From assembly GCA_947646735.1 (NCBI GenBank), contig CANTFK010000064.1, positions 1 through 53,793 of the forward strand: a stretch of DNA of 53,793 nt, read 5' to 3'. The notes below the pieces were generated by a model that was given only the letters and a program-made list of their open reading frames with translations, had not been told where the DNA came from and made no database searches. This stretch comes from Peronospora farinosa. Its lineage: Eukaryota > Oomycota > Peronosporomycetes > Peronosporales > Peronosporaceae. Both the position numbers and the translations under genes were made by a program. Below are positions 41,935 through 53,793 of the stretch, one piece after another (the first letter of the stretch is position 1; each line of letters starts with the position of its first letter).

Positions 41935-43285
41935 ATGTACTTGTACATGGTACTAGCAACGTTTGGTGTGCTGATATGGGCTCCAAATAGTCCAAAGACT
42001 ATGGTAAAGATGATCGTCGCTGGTTCTTCTGCTTCGCAGCATGCACCGAGAGACGCGCAAGTGAAACGCGAGTGAAACGACAATCGAGAACAAGCTCATA
42101 TATGACGGAGGACATTACCGGGGGTGACGAAGAATGGGTTTTGATTTAGACCTCCCGTCTCAGCACAATGTATGATCGGAGCATTGGTAATTGGTGGAGA
42201 GCTTATGGCTAGGATGCCCGAAGTTAACGAGAACGTAAAAAAGCCTGTTCGAGAGGGACGGCCTACTGGAGGAGGCAAATTCTCTGGGACAAGTGAGTGT
42301 GGAGGAGTATCTAAAATGCTGCATACGCCAATCTTTCAGAACTCATAACTGAAAACGGGAAAGAAGGGTGCTCAGCACTATAGCGGCCGCAAAAAACGAC
42401 TCAGCTGCGAGAGATTATGCCGATAGTTTGGAAAATATTGATCTATTGCAGGAGTGGATTCATGAAAAACGTGATAAGGACGTTTTTGAATGCTAAAAGC
42501 TGGCAAGGTTGATGTAACCGAAACTTTGGCAAGTCCGTTACTGAAGATATGGATCAACCTCTGTTCGCGAAGTAAGGAGGAATCCCTACTTACGCCGTTG
42601 CTAAATAAGTTATCGAAGTACTACAGTGAACCAGCGCTAGCAAACCAGCTTCTTGTGGCGCAACAAGGCAACGGTGCTGCAAAGGAAACGGCACAAATGC
42701 TTGCGAAGTATCAAATGTCGGGCTGGCGTCATCGTGGATATAGTGGTAACGATGTCTTTGAGCTTCTTGGGCCTATACGAGATTCACGTGACTCACAGGG
42801 GGCTGTCGAATAGCTGGCATCCATATATTCGACAGCCCCCTGTAAGACACGTGAATCTCGTATATGGTGATGCTGGACGGTAGAGAACGGATTCCAGAGC
42901 CAGAGCTAAGTCTTCGTGCTGAGGAAGCACTTTGACGACGTTCGTTCTACTCAAGTTGCTCGATGCTAAAGCTGTCGAAGAGGAGGAACGTGCCAGATCC
43001 TTAAAGACGGCACTTAAATAAACACTAAATAAACTGGTTGACAAGGAAGGCGAAGCACCAGCGCCTACAAGTTGCTAACGAAGCGACGATGGTCAGTAGG
43101 AGGGACTACAAATGAGTATTTGGACGAGGCTTTACAACAAGCTTGCTGATACAAACGTGCGTTGTAGTACGAGCTGGGCGTACTCTGAGCGACGAGCTAT
43201 TAAAGTGCCCGGAGGCTCCAAGTCGCGGGATAGAAAATGGAGTTTTGGACTAATTCAAACATTGATGTTATTGACCGAGCGATGA
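41935..43285 (+). pseudogene. Effector pseudogene copy 4
   Basis: Leader shifted; WY frame open over 42490-42813 (107 aa). Practically identical to copy 3. Confidence 0.75.
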
Positions 43286-44086
43286 GGCATTTCAGGTGTA
43301 GAGTTTCCGCTTTTTCAATAGTCTTTTCTCTGAATGCTTGAGTTGTCATGAAGCGTTTTCCATCATAAACTTGTCTTGACCGAACCGTTTTTGTAATATA
43401 ACTTAGCCAATATTAATCTTTCTATTAAAATTGTCATCATTCTGTCCTCCAACTAACCTTCACGTCACGTTTTTGATTCCTGCCGTTTCACGCCGGAAGA
43501 TGGGGCCTAAACCAATGTGTAACGGTTTGATTAGCGGGGAGTTCATAAGTACGTGTGTACTTGGACCTGCCACTTGGGTGAGGTACACCATGTGATACAC
43601 AAAATGTATTCACATTGAAATGGATGACGCCCAGTTGGGAATGGCGGTCATCAAATGACGCTACGGAAACACGTCATTCGCGAGCTTGAATATGTTTAAG
43701 CTCGCCACGTATAGACGCGCATCTAACGAAATGCGCATCCAAACATTACATATTAGTCAGTCATCTTGTAGATTTGTATTTAGTAAGAAACATATTAAAT
43801 ATTAATCAGTCTTGAACTTTCTACTTTCGTTCCCAAAGCGCACGAGGAGCGGCACAACCGCTTCCGTGGAGATACTAAAGAACAAAATCTTAGTTTGTTG
43901 CCGCGACCAGATGCAATCTTACCCAAATGGCTTTCTATTGTTCGATTTAATCTACATAAAAGTATTGATCGTCGCTCCTTCCAGAACGAGAAGAGTTGTT
44001 CCTTCTCACTTTGTTATTCGCTTCCAGATCTTCAGTGCTACATTGCTCGATTATGAATGGACTGCACGATCAACAAAGTAAAGAAT

Positions 44087-45434
44087 ATGTACTTGTACAT
44101 GGTACTAGCAACGTTTGGTGTGCTGATATGGGCTCCAAATAGTCCAAAGACTATGGTAAAGATGATCGTCGCTGGTTCTTCTGCTTCGCAGCATGCACCG
44201 AGAGACGCGCAAGTAGAAACGCGAGTGAAACGACAATCGAGAACAAGCTCATATATGACGGAGGACATTACCGGGGGTGACGAAGAATGGGTTTTGATTT
44301 AGACCTCCCGTCTCAGCACAATGTATGATCGGAGCATTGGTAATTGGTGGAGAGCTTATGGCTAGGATGCCCGAAGTTAACGAGAATAAAAAAGCCTGTT
44401 CGAGAGGGACGGCCTACTGGAGGAGGCAAATTCTCTGGGACAAGTGAGGTGGAGGAGTATCTAAAATGCTGCATACGCCAATCTTTCAGAACTCATAACT
44501 GAAAACGGGAAAGAAGGGTGCTCAGCACTATAGCGGCCGCAAAAAACGACTCAGCTGCGAGAGATTATGCCGATAGTTTGGAAAATATTGATCTATTGCA
44601 GGAGTGGATTCATGAAAAACGTGATAAGGACGTTTTTGAATGCTAAAAGCTGGCAAGGTTGATGTAACCGAAACTTTGGCAAGTCCGTTACTAAGATATG
44701 GATCAACCTCTGTTCGCGAAGTAAGGAGGAATCCCTACTTACGCCGTTGCTAAATAAGTTATCGAAGTACTACAGTGAACCAGCGCTAGCAAACCAGCTT
44801 CTTGTGGCGCAACAAGGCAACGGTGCTGCAAAGGAAACGGCACAAATGCTTGCGAAGTATCAAATGTCGGGCTGGCGTCATCGTGGATATAGTGGTAACG
44901 ATGTCTTTGAGCTTCTTGGGCCTATACGAGATTCACGTGACTCACAGGGGGCTGTCGAATAGCTGGCATCCATATATTCGACAGCCCCCTGTAAGACACG
45001 TGAATCTCGTATATGGTGATGCTGGACGGTAGAGAACGGATTCCAGAGCCAGAGCTAAGTCTTCGTGCTGAGGAAGCACTTTGACGACGTTCGTTCTACT
45101 CAAGTTGCTCGATGCTAAAGCTGTCGAAGAGGAGGAACGTGCCAGATCCTTAAAGACGGCACTTAAATAAACACTAAATAAACTGGTTGACAAGGAAGGC
45201 GAAGCACCAGCGCCTACAAGTTGCTAACGAAGCGACGATGGTCAGTAGGAGGGACTACAAATGAGTATTTGGACGAGGCTTTACAACAAGCTTGCTGATA
45301 CAAACGTGCGTTGTAGTACGAGCTGGGCGTACTCTGAGCGACGAGCTATTAAAGTGCCCGGAGGCTCCAAGTCGCGGGATAGAAAATGGAGTTTTGGACT
45401 AATTCAAACATTGATGTTATTGACCGAGCGATGA
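44087..45434 (+). pseudogene. Effector pseudogene copy 5
   Basis: Leader open to the stop at 44302 and shows RQSR and DEEW. Two bases are missing near 44447 and the WY frame is shortened to 44747-44962 (71 aa) by loss of one G. Confidence 0.75.
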
Positions 45435-46235
45435 GGCATTTCAGGTGTAGAGTTTCCGCTTTTTCAATAGTCTTTTCTCTGAATGCTTGAGTTGTCATGA
45501 AGCGTTTTCCATCATAAACTTGTCTTGACCGAACCGTTTTTGTAATATAACTTAGCCAATATTAATCTTTCTATTAAAATTGTCATCATTCTGTCCTCCA
45601 ACTAACCTTCACGTCACGTTTTTGATTCCTGCCGTTTCACGCCGGAAGATGGGGCCTAAACCAATGTGTAACGGTTTGATTAGCGGGGAGTTCATAAGTA
45701 CGTGTGTACTTGGACCTGCCACTTGGGTGAGGTACACCATGTGATACACAAAATGTATTCACATTGAAATGGATGACGCCCAGTTGGGAATGGCGGTCAT
45801 CAAATGACGCTACGGAAACACGTCATTCGCGAGCTTGAATATGTTTAAGCTCGCCACGTATAGACGCGCATCTAACGAAATGCGCATCCAAACATTACAT
45901 ATTAGTCAGTCATCTTGTAGATTTGTATTTAGTAAGAAACATATTAAATATTAATCAGTCTTGAACTTTCTACTTTCGTTCCCAAAGCGCACGAGGAGCG
46001 GCACAACCGCTTCCGTGGAGATACTAAAGAACAAAATCTTAGTTTGTTGCCGCGACCAGATGCAATCTTACCCAAATGGCTTTCTATTGTTCGATTTAAT
46101 CTACATAAAAGTATTGATCGTCGCTCCTTCCAGAACGAGAAGAGTTGTTCCTTCTCACTTTGTTATTCGCTTCCAGATCTTCAGTGCTACATTGCTCGAT
46201 TATGAATGGACTGCACGATCAACAAAGTAAAGAAT

Positions 46236-47581
46236 ATGTACTTGTACATGGTACTAGCAACGTTTGGTGTGCTGATATGGGCTCCAAATAGTCCAAAGAC
46301 TATGGTAAAGATGATCGTCGCTGGTTCTTCTGCTTCGCAGCATGCACCGAGAGACGCGCAAGTAGAAACGCGAGTGAAACGACAATCGAGAACAAGCTCA
46401 TATATGACGGAGGACATTACCGGGGGTGACGAAGAATGGGTTTTGATTTAGACCTCCCGTCTCAGCACAATGTATGATCGGAGCATTGGTAATTGGTGGA
46501 GAGCTTATGGCTAGGATGCCCGAAGTTAACGAGAATAAAAAAGCCTGTTCGAGAGGGACGGCCTACTGGAGGAGGCAAATTCTCTGGGACAAGTGAGGGA
46601 GGAGTATCTAAAATGCTGCATACGCCAATCTTTCAGAACTCATAACTGAAAACGGGAAAGAAGGGTGCTCAGCACTATAGCGGCCGCAAAAAACGACTCA
46701 GCTGCGAGAGATTATGCCGATAGTTTGGAAAATATTGATCTATTGCAGGAGTGGATTCATGAAAAACGTGATAAGGACGTTTTTGAATGCTAAAAGCTGG
46801 CAAGGTTGATGTAACCGAAACTTTGGCAAGTCCGTTACTAAGATATGGATCAACCTCTGTTCGCGAAGTAAGGAGGAATCCCTACTTACGCCGTTGCTAA
46901 ATAAGTTATCGAAGTACTACAGTGAACCAGCGCTAGCAAACCAGCTTCTTGTGGCGCAACAAGGCAACGGTGCTGCAAAGGAAACGGCACAAATGCTTGC
47001 GAAGTATCAAATGTCGGGCTGGCGTCATCGTGGATATAGTGGTAACGATGTCTTTGAGCTTCTTGGGCCTATACGAGATTCACGTGACTCACAGGGGGCT
47101 GTCGAATAGCTGGCATCCATATATTCGACAGCCCCCTGTAAGACACGTGAATCTCGTATATGGTGATGCTGGACGGTAGAGAACGGATTCCAGAGCCAGA
47201 GCTAAGTCTTCGTGCTGAGGAAGCACTTTGACGACGTTCGTTCTACTCAAGTTGCTCGATGCTAAAGCTGTCGAAGAGGAGGAACGTGCCAGATCCTTAA
47301 AGACGGCACTTAAATAAACACTAAATAAACTGGTTGACAAGGAAGGCGAAGCACCAGCGCCTACAAGTTGCTAACGAAGCGACGATGGTCAGTAGGAGGG
47401 ACTACAAATGAGTATTTGGACGAGGCTTTACAACAAGCTTGCTGATACAAACGTGCGTTGTAGTACGAGCTGGGCGTACTCTGAGCGACGAGCTATTAAA
47501 GTGCCCGGAGGCTCCAAGTCGCGGGATAGAAAATGGAGTTTTGGACTAATTCAAACATTGATGTTATTGACCGAGCGATGA
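46236..47581 (+). pseudogene. Effector pseudogene copy 6
   Basis: Leader open to 46451. Four bases are missing near 46598 (GTGAGGGAGG), which makes this the shortest unit. WY frame 46894-47109. Confidence 0.75.
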
Positions 47582-48382
47582 GGCATTTCAGGTGTAGAGT
47601 TTCCGCTTTTTCAATAGTCTTTTCTCTGAATGCTTGAGTTGTCATGAAGCGTTTTCCATCATAAACTTGTCTTGACCGAACCGTTTTTGTAATATAACTT
47701 AGCCAATATTAATCTTTCTATTAAAATTGTCATCATTCTGTCCTCCAACTAACCTTCACGTCACGTTTTTGATTCCTGCCGTTTCACGCCGGAAGATGGG
47801 GCCTAAACCAATGTGTAACGGTTTGATTAGCGGGGAGTTCATAAGTACGTGTGTACTTGGACCTGCCACTTGGGTGAGGTACACCATGTGATACACAAAA
47901 TGTATTCACATTGAAATGGATGACGCCCAGTTGGGAATGGCGGTCATCAAATGACGCTACGGAAACACGTCATTCGCGAGCTTGAATATGTTTAAGCTCG
48001 CCACGTATAGACGCGCATCTAACGAAATGCGCATCCAAACATTACATATTAGTCAGTCATCTTGTAGATTTGTATTTAGTAAGAAACATATTAAATATTA
48101 ATCAGTCTTGAACTTTCTACTTTCGTTCCCAAAGCGCACGAGGAGCGGCACAACCGCTTCCGTGGCGATACTAAAGAACAAAATCTTAGTTTGTTGCCGC
48201 GACCAGATGCAATCTTACCCAAATGGCTTTCTATTGTTCGATTTAATCTACATAAAAGTATTGATCGTCGCTCCTTCCAGAACGAGAAGAGTTGTTCCTT
48301 CTCACTTTGTTATTCGCTTCCAGATCTTCAGTGCTACATTGCTCGATTATGAATGGACTGCACGATCAACAAAGTAAAGAAT

Positions 48383-49731
48383 ATGTACTTGTACATGGTA
48401 CTAGCAACGTTTGGTGTGCTGATATGGGCTCCAAATAGTCCAAAGACTATGGTAAAGATGATCGTCGCTGGTTCTTCTGCTTCGCAGCATGCACCGAGAG
48501 ACGCGCAAGTAGAAACGCGAGTGAAACGACAATCGAGAACAAGCTCATATATGACGGAGGACATTACCGGGGGTGACGAAGAATGGGTTTTGATTTAGAC
48601 CTCCCGTCTCAGCACAATGTATGATCGGAGCATTGGTAATTGGTGGAGAGCTTATGGCTAGGATGCCCGAAGTTAACGAGAATAAAAAAGCCTGTTCGAG
48701 AGGGACGGCCTACTGGAGGAGGCAAATTCTCTGGGACAAGTGAGTGTGGAGGAGTATCTAAAATGCTGCATACGCCAATCTTTCAGAACTCATAACTGAA
48801 AACGGGAAAGAAGGGTGCTCAGCACTATAGCGGCCGCAAAAAACGACTCAGCTGCGAGAGATTATGCCGATAGTTTGGAAAATATTGATCTATTGCAGGA
48901 GTGGATTCATGAAAAACGTGATAAGGACGTTTTTGAATGCTAAAAGCTGGCAAGGTTGATGTAACCGAAACTTTGGCAAGTCCGTTACTAAGATATGGAT
49001 CAACCTCTGTTCGCGAAGTAAGGAGGAATCCCTACTTACGCCGTTGCTAAATAAGTTATCGAAGTACTACAGTGAACCAGCGCTAGCAAACCAGCTTCTT
49101 GTGGCGCAACAAGGCAACGGTGCTGCAAAGGAAACGGCACAAATGCTTGCGAAGTATCAAATGTCGGGCTGGCGTCATCGTGGATATAGTGGTAACGATG
49201 TCTTTGAGCTTCTTGGGCCTATACGAGATTCACGTGACTCACAGGGGGCTGTCGAATAGCTGGCATCCATATATTCGACAGCCCCCTGTAAGACACGTGA
49301 ATCTCGTATATGGTGATGCTGGACGGTAGAGAACGGATTCCAGAGCCAGAGCTAAGTCTTCGTGCTGAGGAAGCACTTTGACGACGTTCGTTCTACTCAA
49401 GTTGCTCGATGCTAAAGCTGTCGAAGAGGAGGAACGTGCCAGATCCTTAAAGACGGCACTTAAATAAACACTAAATAAACTGGTTGACAAGGAAGGCGAA
49501 GCACCAGCGCCTACAAGTTGCTAACGAAGCGACGATGGTCAGTAGGAGGGACTACAAATGAGTATTTGGACGAGGCTTTACAACAAGCTTGCTGATACAA
49601 ACGTGCGTTGTAGTACGAGCTGGGCGTACTCTGAGCGACGAGCTATTAAAGTGCCCGGAGGCTCCAAGTCGCGGGATAGAAAATGGAGTTTTGGACTAAT
49701 TCAAACATTGATGTTATTGACCGAGCGATGA
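48383..49731 (+). pseudogene. Effector pseudogene copy 7
   Basis: Leader open to 48598; WY frame 49044-49259. The segment upstream has a private substitution (GTGGCGATA near 48165). Confidence 0.75.
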
Positions 49732-50532
49732 GGCATTTCAGGTGTAGAGTTTCCGCTTTTTCAATAGTCTTTTCTCTGAATGCTTGAGTTGTCATGAAGC
49801 GTTTTCCATCATAAACTTGTCTTGACCGAACCGTTTTTGTAATATAACTTAGCCAATATTAATCTTTCTATTAAAATTGTCATCATTCTGTCCTCCAACT
49901 AACCTTCACGTCACGTTTTTGATTCCTGCCGTTTCACGCCGGAAGATGGGGCCTAAACCAATGTGTAACGGTTTGATTAGCGGGGAGTTCATAAGTACGT
50001 GTGTACTTGGACCTGCCACTTGGGTGAGGTACACCATGTGATACACAAAATGTATTCACATTGAAATGGATGACGCCCAGTTGGGAATGGCGGTCATCAA
50101 ATGACGCTACGGAAACACGTCATTCGCGAGCTTGAATATGTTTAAGCTCGCCACGTATAGACGCGCATCTAACGAAATGCGCATCCAAACATTACATATT
50201 AGTCAGTCATCTTGTAGATTTGTATTTAGTAAGAAACATATTAAATATTAATCAGTCTTGAACTTTCTACTTTCGTTCCCAAAGCGCACGAGGAGCGGCA
50301 CAACCGCTTCCGTGGAGATACTAAAGAACAAAATCTTAGTTTGTTGCCGCGACCAGATGCAATCTTACCCAAATGGCTTTCTATTGTTCGATTTAATCTA
50401 CATAAAAGTATTGATCGTCGCTCCTTCCAGAACGAGAAGAGTTGTTCCTTCTCACTTTGTTATTCGCTTCCAGATCTTCAGTGCTACATTGCTCGATTAT
50501 GAATGGACTGCACGATCAACAAAGTAAAGAAT

Positions 50533-51880
50533 ATGTACTTGTACATGGTACTAGCAACGTTTGGTGTGCTGATATGGGCTCCAAATAGTCCAAAGACTAT
50601 GGTAAAGATGATCGTCGCTGGTTCTTCTGCTTCGCAGCATGCACCGAGAGACGCGCAAGTGAAACGCGAGTGAAACGACAATCGAGAACAAGCTCATATA
50701 TGACGGAGGACATTACCGGGGGTGACGAAGAATGGGTTTTGATTTAGACCTCCCGTCTCAGCACAATGTATGATCGGAGCATTGGTAATTGGTGGAGAGC
50801 TTATGGCTAGGATGCCCGAAGTTAACGAGAATAAAAAAGCCTGTTCGAGAGGGACGGCCTACTGGAGGAGGCAAATTCTCTGGGACAAGTGAGTGTGGAG
50901 GAGTATCTAAAATGCTGCATACGCCAATCTTTCAGAACTCATAACTGAAAACGGGAAAGAAGGGTGCTCAGCACTATAGCGGCCGCAAAAAACGACTCAG
51001 CTGCGAGAGATTATGCCGATAGTTTGGAAAATATTGATCTATTGCAGGAGTGGATTCATGAAAAACGTGATAAGGACGTTTTTGAATGCTAAAAGCTGGC
51101 AAGGTTGATGTAACCGAAACTTTGGCAAGTCCGTTACTAAGATATGGATCAACCTCTGTTCGCGAAGTAAGGAGGAATCCCTACTTACGCCGTTGCTAAA
51201 TAAGTTATCGAAGTACTACAGTGAACCAGCGCTAGCAAACCAGCTTCTTGTGGCGCAACAAGGCAACGGTGCTGCAAAGGAAACGGCACAAATGCTTGCG
51301 AAGTATCAAATGTCGGGCTGGCGTCATCGTGGATATAGTGGTAACGATGTCTTTGAGCTTCTTGGGCCTATACGAGATTCACGTGACTCACAGGGGGCTG
51401 TCGAATAGCTGGCATCCATATATTCGACAGCCCCCTGTAAGACACGTGAATCTCGTATATGGTGATGCTGGACGGTAGAGAACGGATTCCAGAGCCAGAG
51501 CTAAGTCTTCGTGCTGAGGAAGCACTTTGACGACGTTCGTTCTACTCAAGTTGCTCGATGCTAAAGCTGTCGAAGAGGAGGAACGTGCCAGATCCTTAAA
51601 GACGGCACTTAAATAAACACTAAATAAACTGGTTGACAAGGAAGGCGAAGCACCAGCGCCTACAAGTTGCTAACGAAGCGACGATGGTCAGTAGGAGGGA
51701 CTACAAATGAGTATTTGGACGAGGCTTTACAACAAGCTTGCTGATACAAACGTGCGTTGTAGTACGAGCTGGGCGTACTCTGAGCGACGAGCTATTAAAG
51801 TGCCCGGAGGCTCCAAGTCGCGGGATAGAAAATGGAGTTTTGGACTAATTCAAACATTGATGTTATTGACCGAGCGATGA
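50533..51880 (+). pseudogene. Effector pseudogene copy 8
   Basis: Both the leader (one base missing near 50660) and the WY part (71 aa, 51193-51408) are shifted. Confidence 0.75.
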
Positions 51881-52681
51881 GGCATTTCAGGTGTAGAGTT
51901 TCCGCTTTTTCAATAGTCTTTTCTCTGAATGCTTGAGTTGTCATGAAGCGTTTTCCATCATAAACTTGTCTTGACCGAACCGTTTTTGTAATATAACTTA
52001 GCCAATATTAATCTTTCTATTAAAATTGTCATCATTCTGTCCTCCAACTAACCTTCACGTCACGTTTTTGATTCCTGCCGTTTCACGCCGGAAGATGGGG
52101 CCTAAACCAATGTGTAACGGTTTGATTAGCGGGGAGTTCATAAGTACGTGTGTACTTGGACCTGCCACTTGGGTGAGGTACACCATGTGATACACAAAAT
52201 GTATTCACATTGAAATGGATGACGCCCAGTTGGGAATGGCGGTCATCAAATGACGCTACGGAAACACGTCATTCGCGAGCTTGAATATGTTTAAGCTCGC
52301 CACGTATAGACGCGCATCTAACGAAATGCGCATCCAAACATTACATATTAGTCAGTCATCTTGTAGATTTGTATTTAGTAAGAAACATATTAAATATTAA
52401 TCAGTCTTGAACTTTCTACTTTCGTTCCCAAAGCGCACGAGGAGCGGCACAACCGCTTCCGTGGAGATACTAAAGAACAAAATCTTAGTTTGTTGCCGCG
52501 ACCAGATGCAATCTTACCCAAATGGCTTTCTATTGTTCGATTTAATCTACATAAAAGTATTGATCGTCGCTCCTTCCAGAACGAGAAGAGTTGTTCCTTC
52601 TCACTTTGTTATTCGCTTCCAGATCTTCAGTGCTACATTGCTCGATTATGAATGGACTGCACGATCAACAAAGTAAAGAAT

Positions 52682-53793
52682 ATGTACTTGTACATGGTAC
52701 TAGCAACGTTTGGTGTGCTGATATGGGCTCCAAATAGTCCAAAGACTATGGTAAAGATGATCGTCGCTGGTTCTTCTGCTTCGCAGCATGCACCGAGAGA
52801 CGCGCAAGTGAAACGCGAGTGAAACGACAATCGAGAACAAGCTCATATATGACGGAGGACATTACCGGGGGTGACGAAGAATGGGTTTTGATTTAGACCT
52901 CCCGTCTCAGCACAATGTATGATCGGAGCATTGGTAATTGGTGGAGAGCTTATGGCTAGGATGCCCGAAGTTAACGAGAATAAAAAAGCCTGTTCGAGAG
53001 GGACGGCCTACTGGAGGAGGCAAATTCTCTGGGACAAGTGAGTGTGGAGGAGTATCTAAAATGCTGCATACGCCAATCTTTCAGAACTCATAACTGAAAA
53101 CGGGAAAGAAGGGTGCTCAGCACTATAGCGGCCGCAAAAAACGACTCAGCTGCGAGAGATTATGCCGATAGTTTGGAAAATATTGATCTATTGCAGGAGT
53201 GGATTCATGAAAAACGTGATAAGGACGTTTTTGAATGCTAAAAGCTGGCAAGGTTGATGTAACCGAAACTTTGGCAAGTCCGTTACTAAGATATGGATCA
53301 ACCTCTGTTCGCGAAGTAAGGAGGAATCCCTACTTACGCCGTTGCTAAATAAGTTATCGAAGTACTACAGTGAACCAGCGCTAGCAAACCAGCTTCTTGT
53401 GGCGCAACAAGGCAACGGTGCTGCAAAGGAAACGGCACAAATGCTTGCGAAGTATCAAATGTCGGGCTGGCGTCATCGTGGATATAGTGGTAACGATGTC
53501 TTTGAGCTTCTTGGGCCTATACGAGATTCACGTGACTCACAGGGGGCTGTCGAATAGCTGGCATCCATATATTCGACAGCCCCCTGTAAGACACGTGAAT
53601 CTCGTATATGGTGATGCTGGACGGTAGAGAACGGATTCCAGAGCCAGAGCTAAGTCTTCGTGCTGAGGAAGCACTTTGACGACGTTCGTTCTACTCAAGT
53701 TGCTCGATGCTAAAGCTGTCGAAGAGGAGGAACGTGCCAGATCCTTAAAGACGGCACTTAAATAAACACTAAATAAACTGGTTGACAAGGAAG
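52682..53793 (+). pseudogene. Effector pseudogene copy 9 (cut by window end)
   Basis: Same state as copy 8: leader shifted near 52809, WY frame 53342-53557. The C-terminal part leaves the window. Confidence 0.75.

Larger units (their letters stand above)
35764..53793 (+). repeat. Tandem array of a 2.15-kb effector-pseudogene unit, 8 full copies plus part of a ninth
   Basis: Using CCCGAAGTTAACGAG as the start, units begin at 35764, 37914, 40065, 42217, 44370, 46519, 48666, 50815 and 52964, giving lengths 2150, 2151, 2152, 2153, 2149, 2147, 2149 and 2149. Copies differ by a handful of substitutions and small indels. Shared variants group them: copies 2-4 have GTTACTGAAG and GAACGTAAAAAAG; copies 5-9 have GTTACTAAG and GAATAAAAAAG; copies 3-9 share AGTCAGTCATC where 1-2 have AGTCAATCATC. 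The array therefore grew in blocks by unequal exchange. It continues beyond the window. Confidence 0.97.

Noticed and set aside
35764..53793. CRISPR array or ribosomal RNA repeat
   Set aside because: Units of 2.15 kb without spacers, and the unit contains protein-coding remnants and no rRNA-like sequence.

Overview
The window looks like a repeat-rich, gene-sparse block of an oomycete genome, most likely Peronosporales (Phytophthora or a downy mildew). Three things point there: several Ty3/gypsy retrotransposon families with oomycete-type gag, pol and chromodomain sequences; a near-perfect 16-nt oomycete core promoter (18956-18971) in front of a secreted RXLR-like protein; and a tandem array of a decayed RXLR/WY-type effector gene. 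The species cannot be read from the sequence. No rRNA, tRNA, CRISPR or conserved housekeeping gene was seen.

Left part (1-18128), nested retrotransposons. Family I elements (about 1.15 kb LTRs, minus strand) are stacked in one another: element A' (5' LTR 954-2058, gag running off the left edge) sits in the RT of element B (LTR 6533-7673, gag 4437-6532, protease and RT to 2060); B sits in the gag of an older element C (7674-9407). The LTR of C carries a roughly 210-bp local inversion, is split by a complete family II element (9575-17020, LTRs of 342/343 bp, target duplication GCTCA), and is split again by a solo LTR (17384-18020, target duplication AGAAG).

Middle (18129-24898). The only gene that looks intact is a 234-aa secreted acidic RXLR-like effector candidate (19015-19719), flanked by roughly 110-bp inverted repeats of retrotransposon origin. 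It is followed by a plus-strand solo LTR of family I (21404-22562) and by the 3' end of a minus-strand family III element E (3' LTR 22575-23084, chromodomain and integrase C-terminus up to 24898).

Element D (24899-35764, minus) is a nearly full-length but inactivated family I element with gag, protease, RT, RNase H, a second RNase H-like domain, integrase and chromodomain. Its 5' LTR loses its last ~25 bp where the tandem array begins.

Right part (35764-53793). Eight full copies and part of a ninth of a ~2.15-kb unit lie head to tail, nearly identical. Each holds a broken effector gene (signal-peptide leader with RXLR/EER-like remnants, then WY-type helical modules), a 39-bp-arm inverted repeat inside the gene, and a hairpin-rich LTR-like segment between successive copies.

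The most unusual feature is shared by families I, II and III: between pol and the 3' LTR each has a long open frame on the opposite strand that runs back into the chromodomain region and encodes coiled-coil-like and Ser/Arg-rich protein. This resembles, by convergence, the antisense ORFs known from plant Tat-lineage gypsy elements. The second candidate novelty is the effector-pseudogene array with its repeated hairpin, a plausible small-RNA source.
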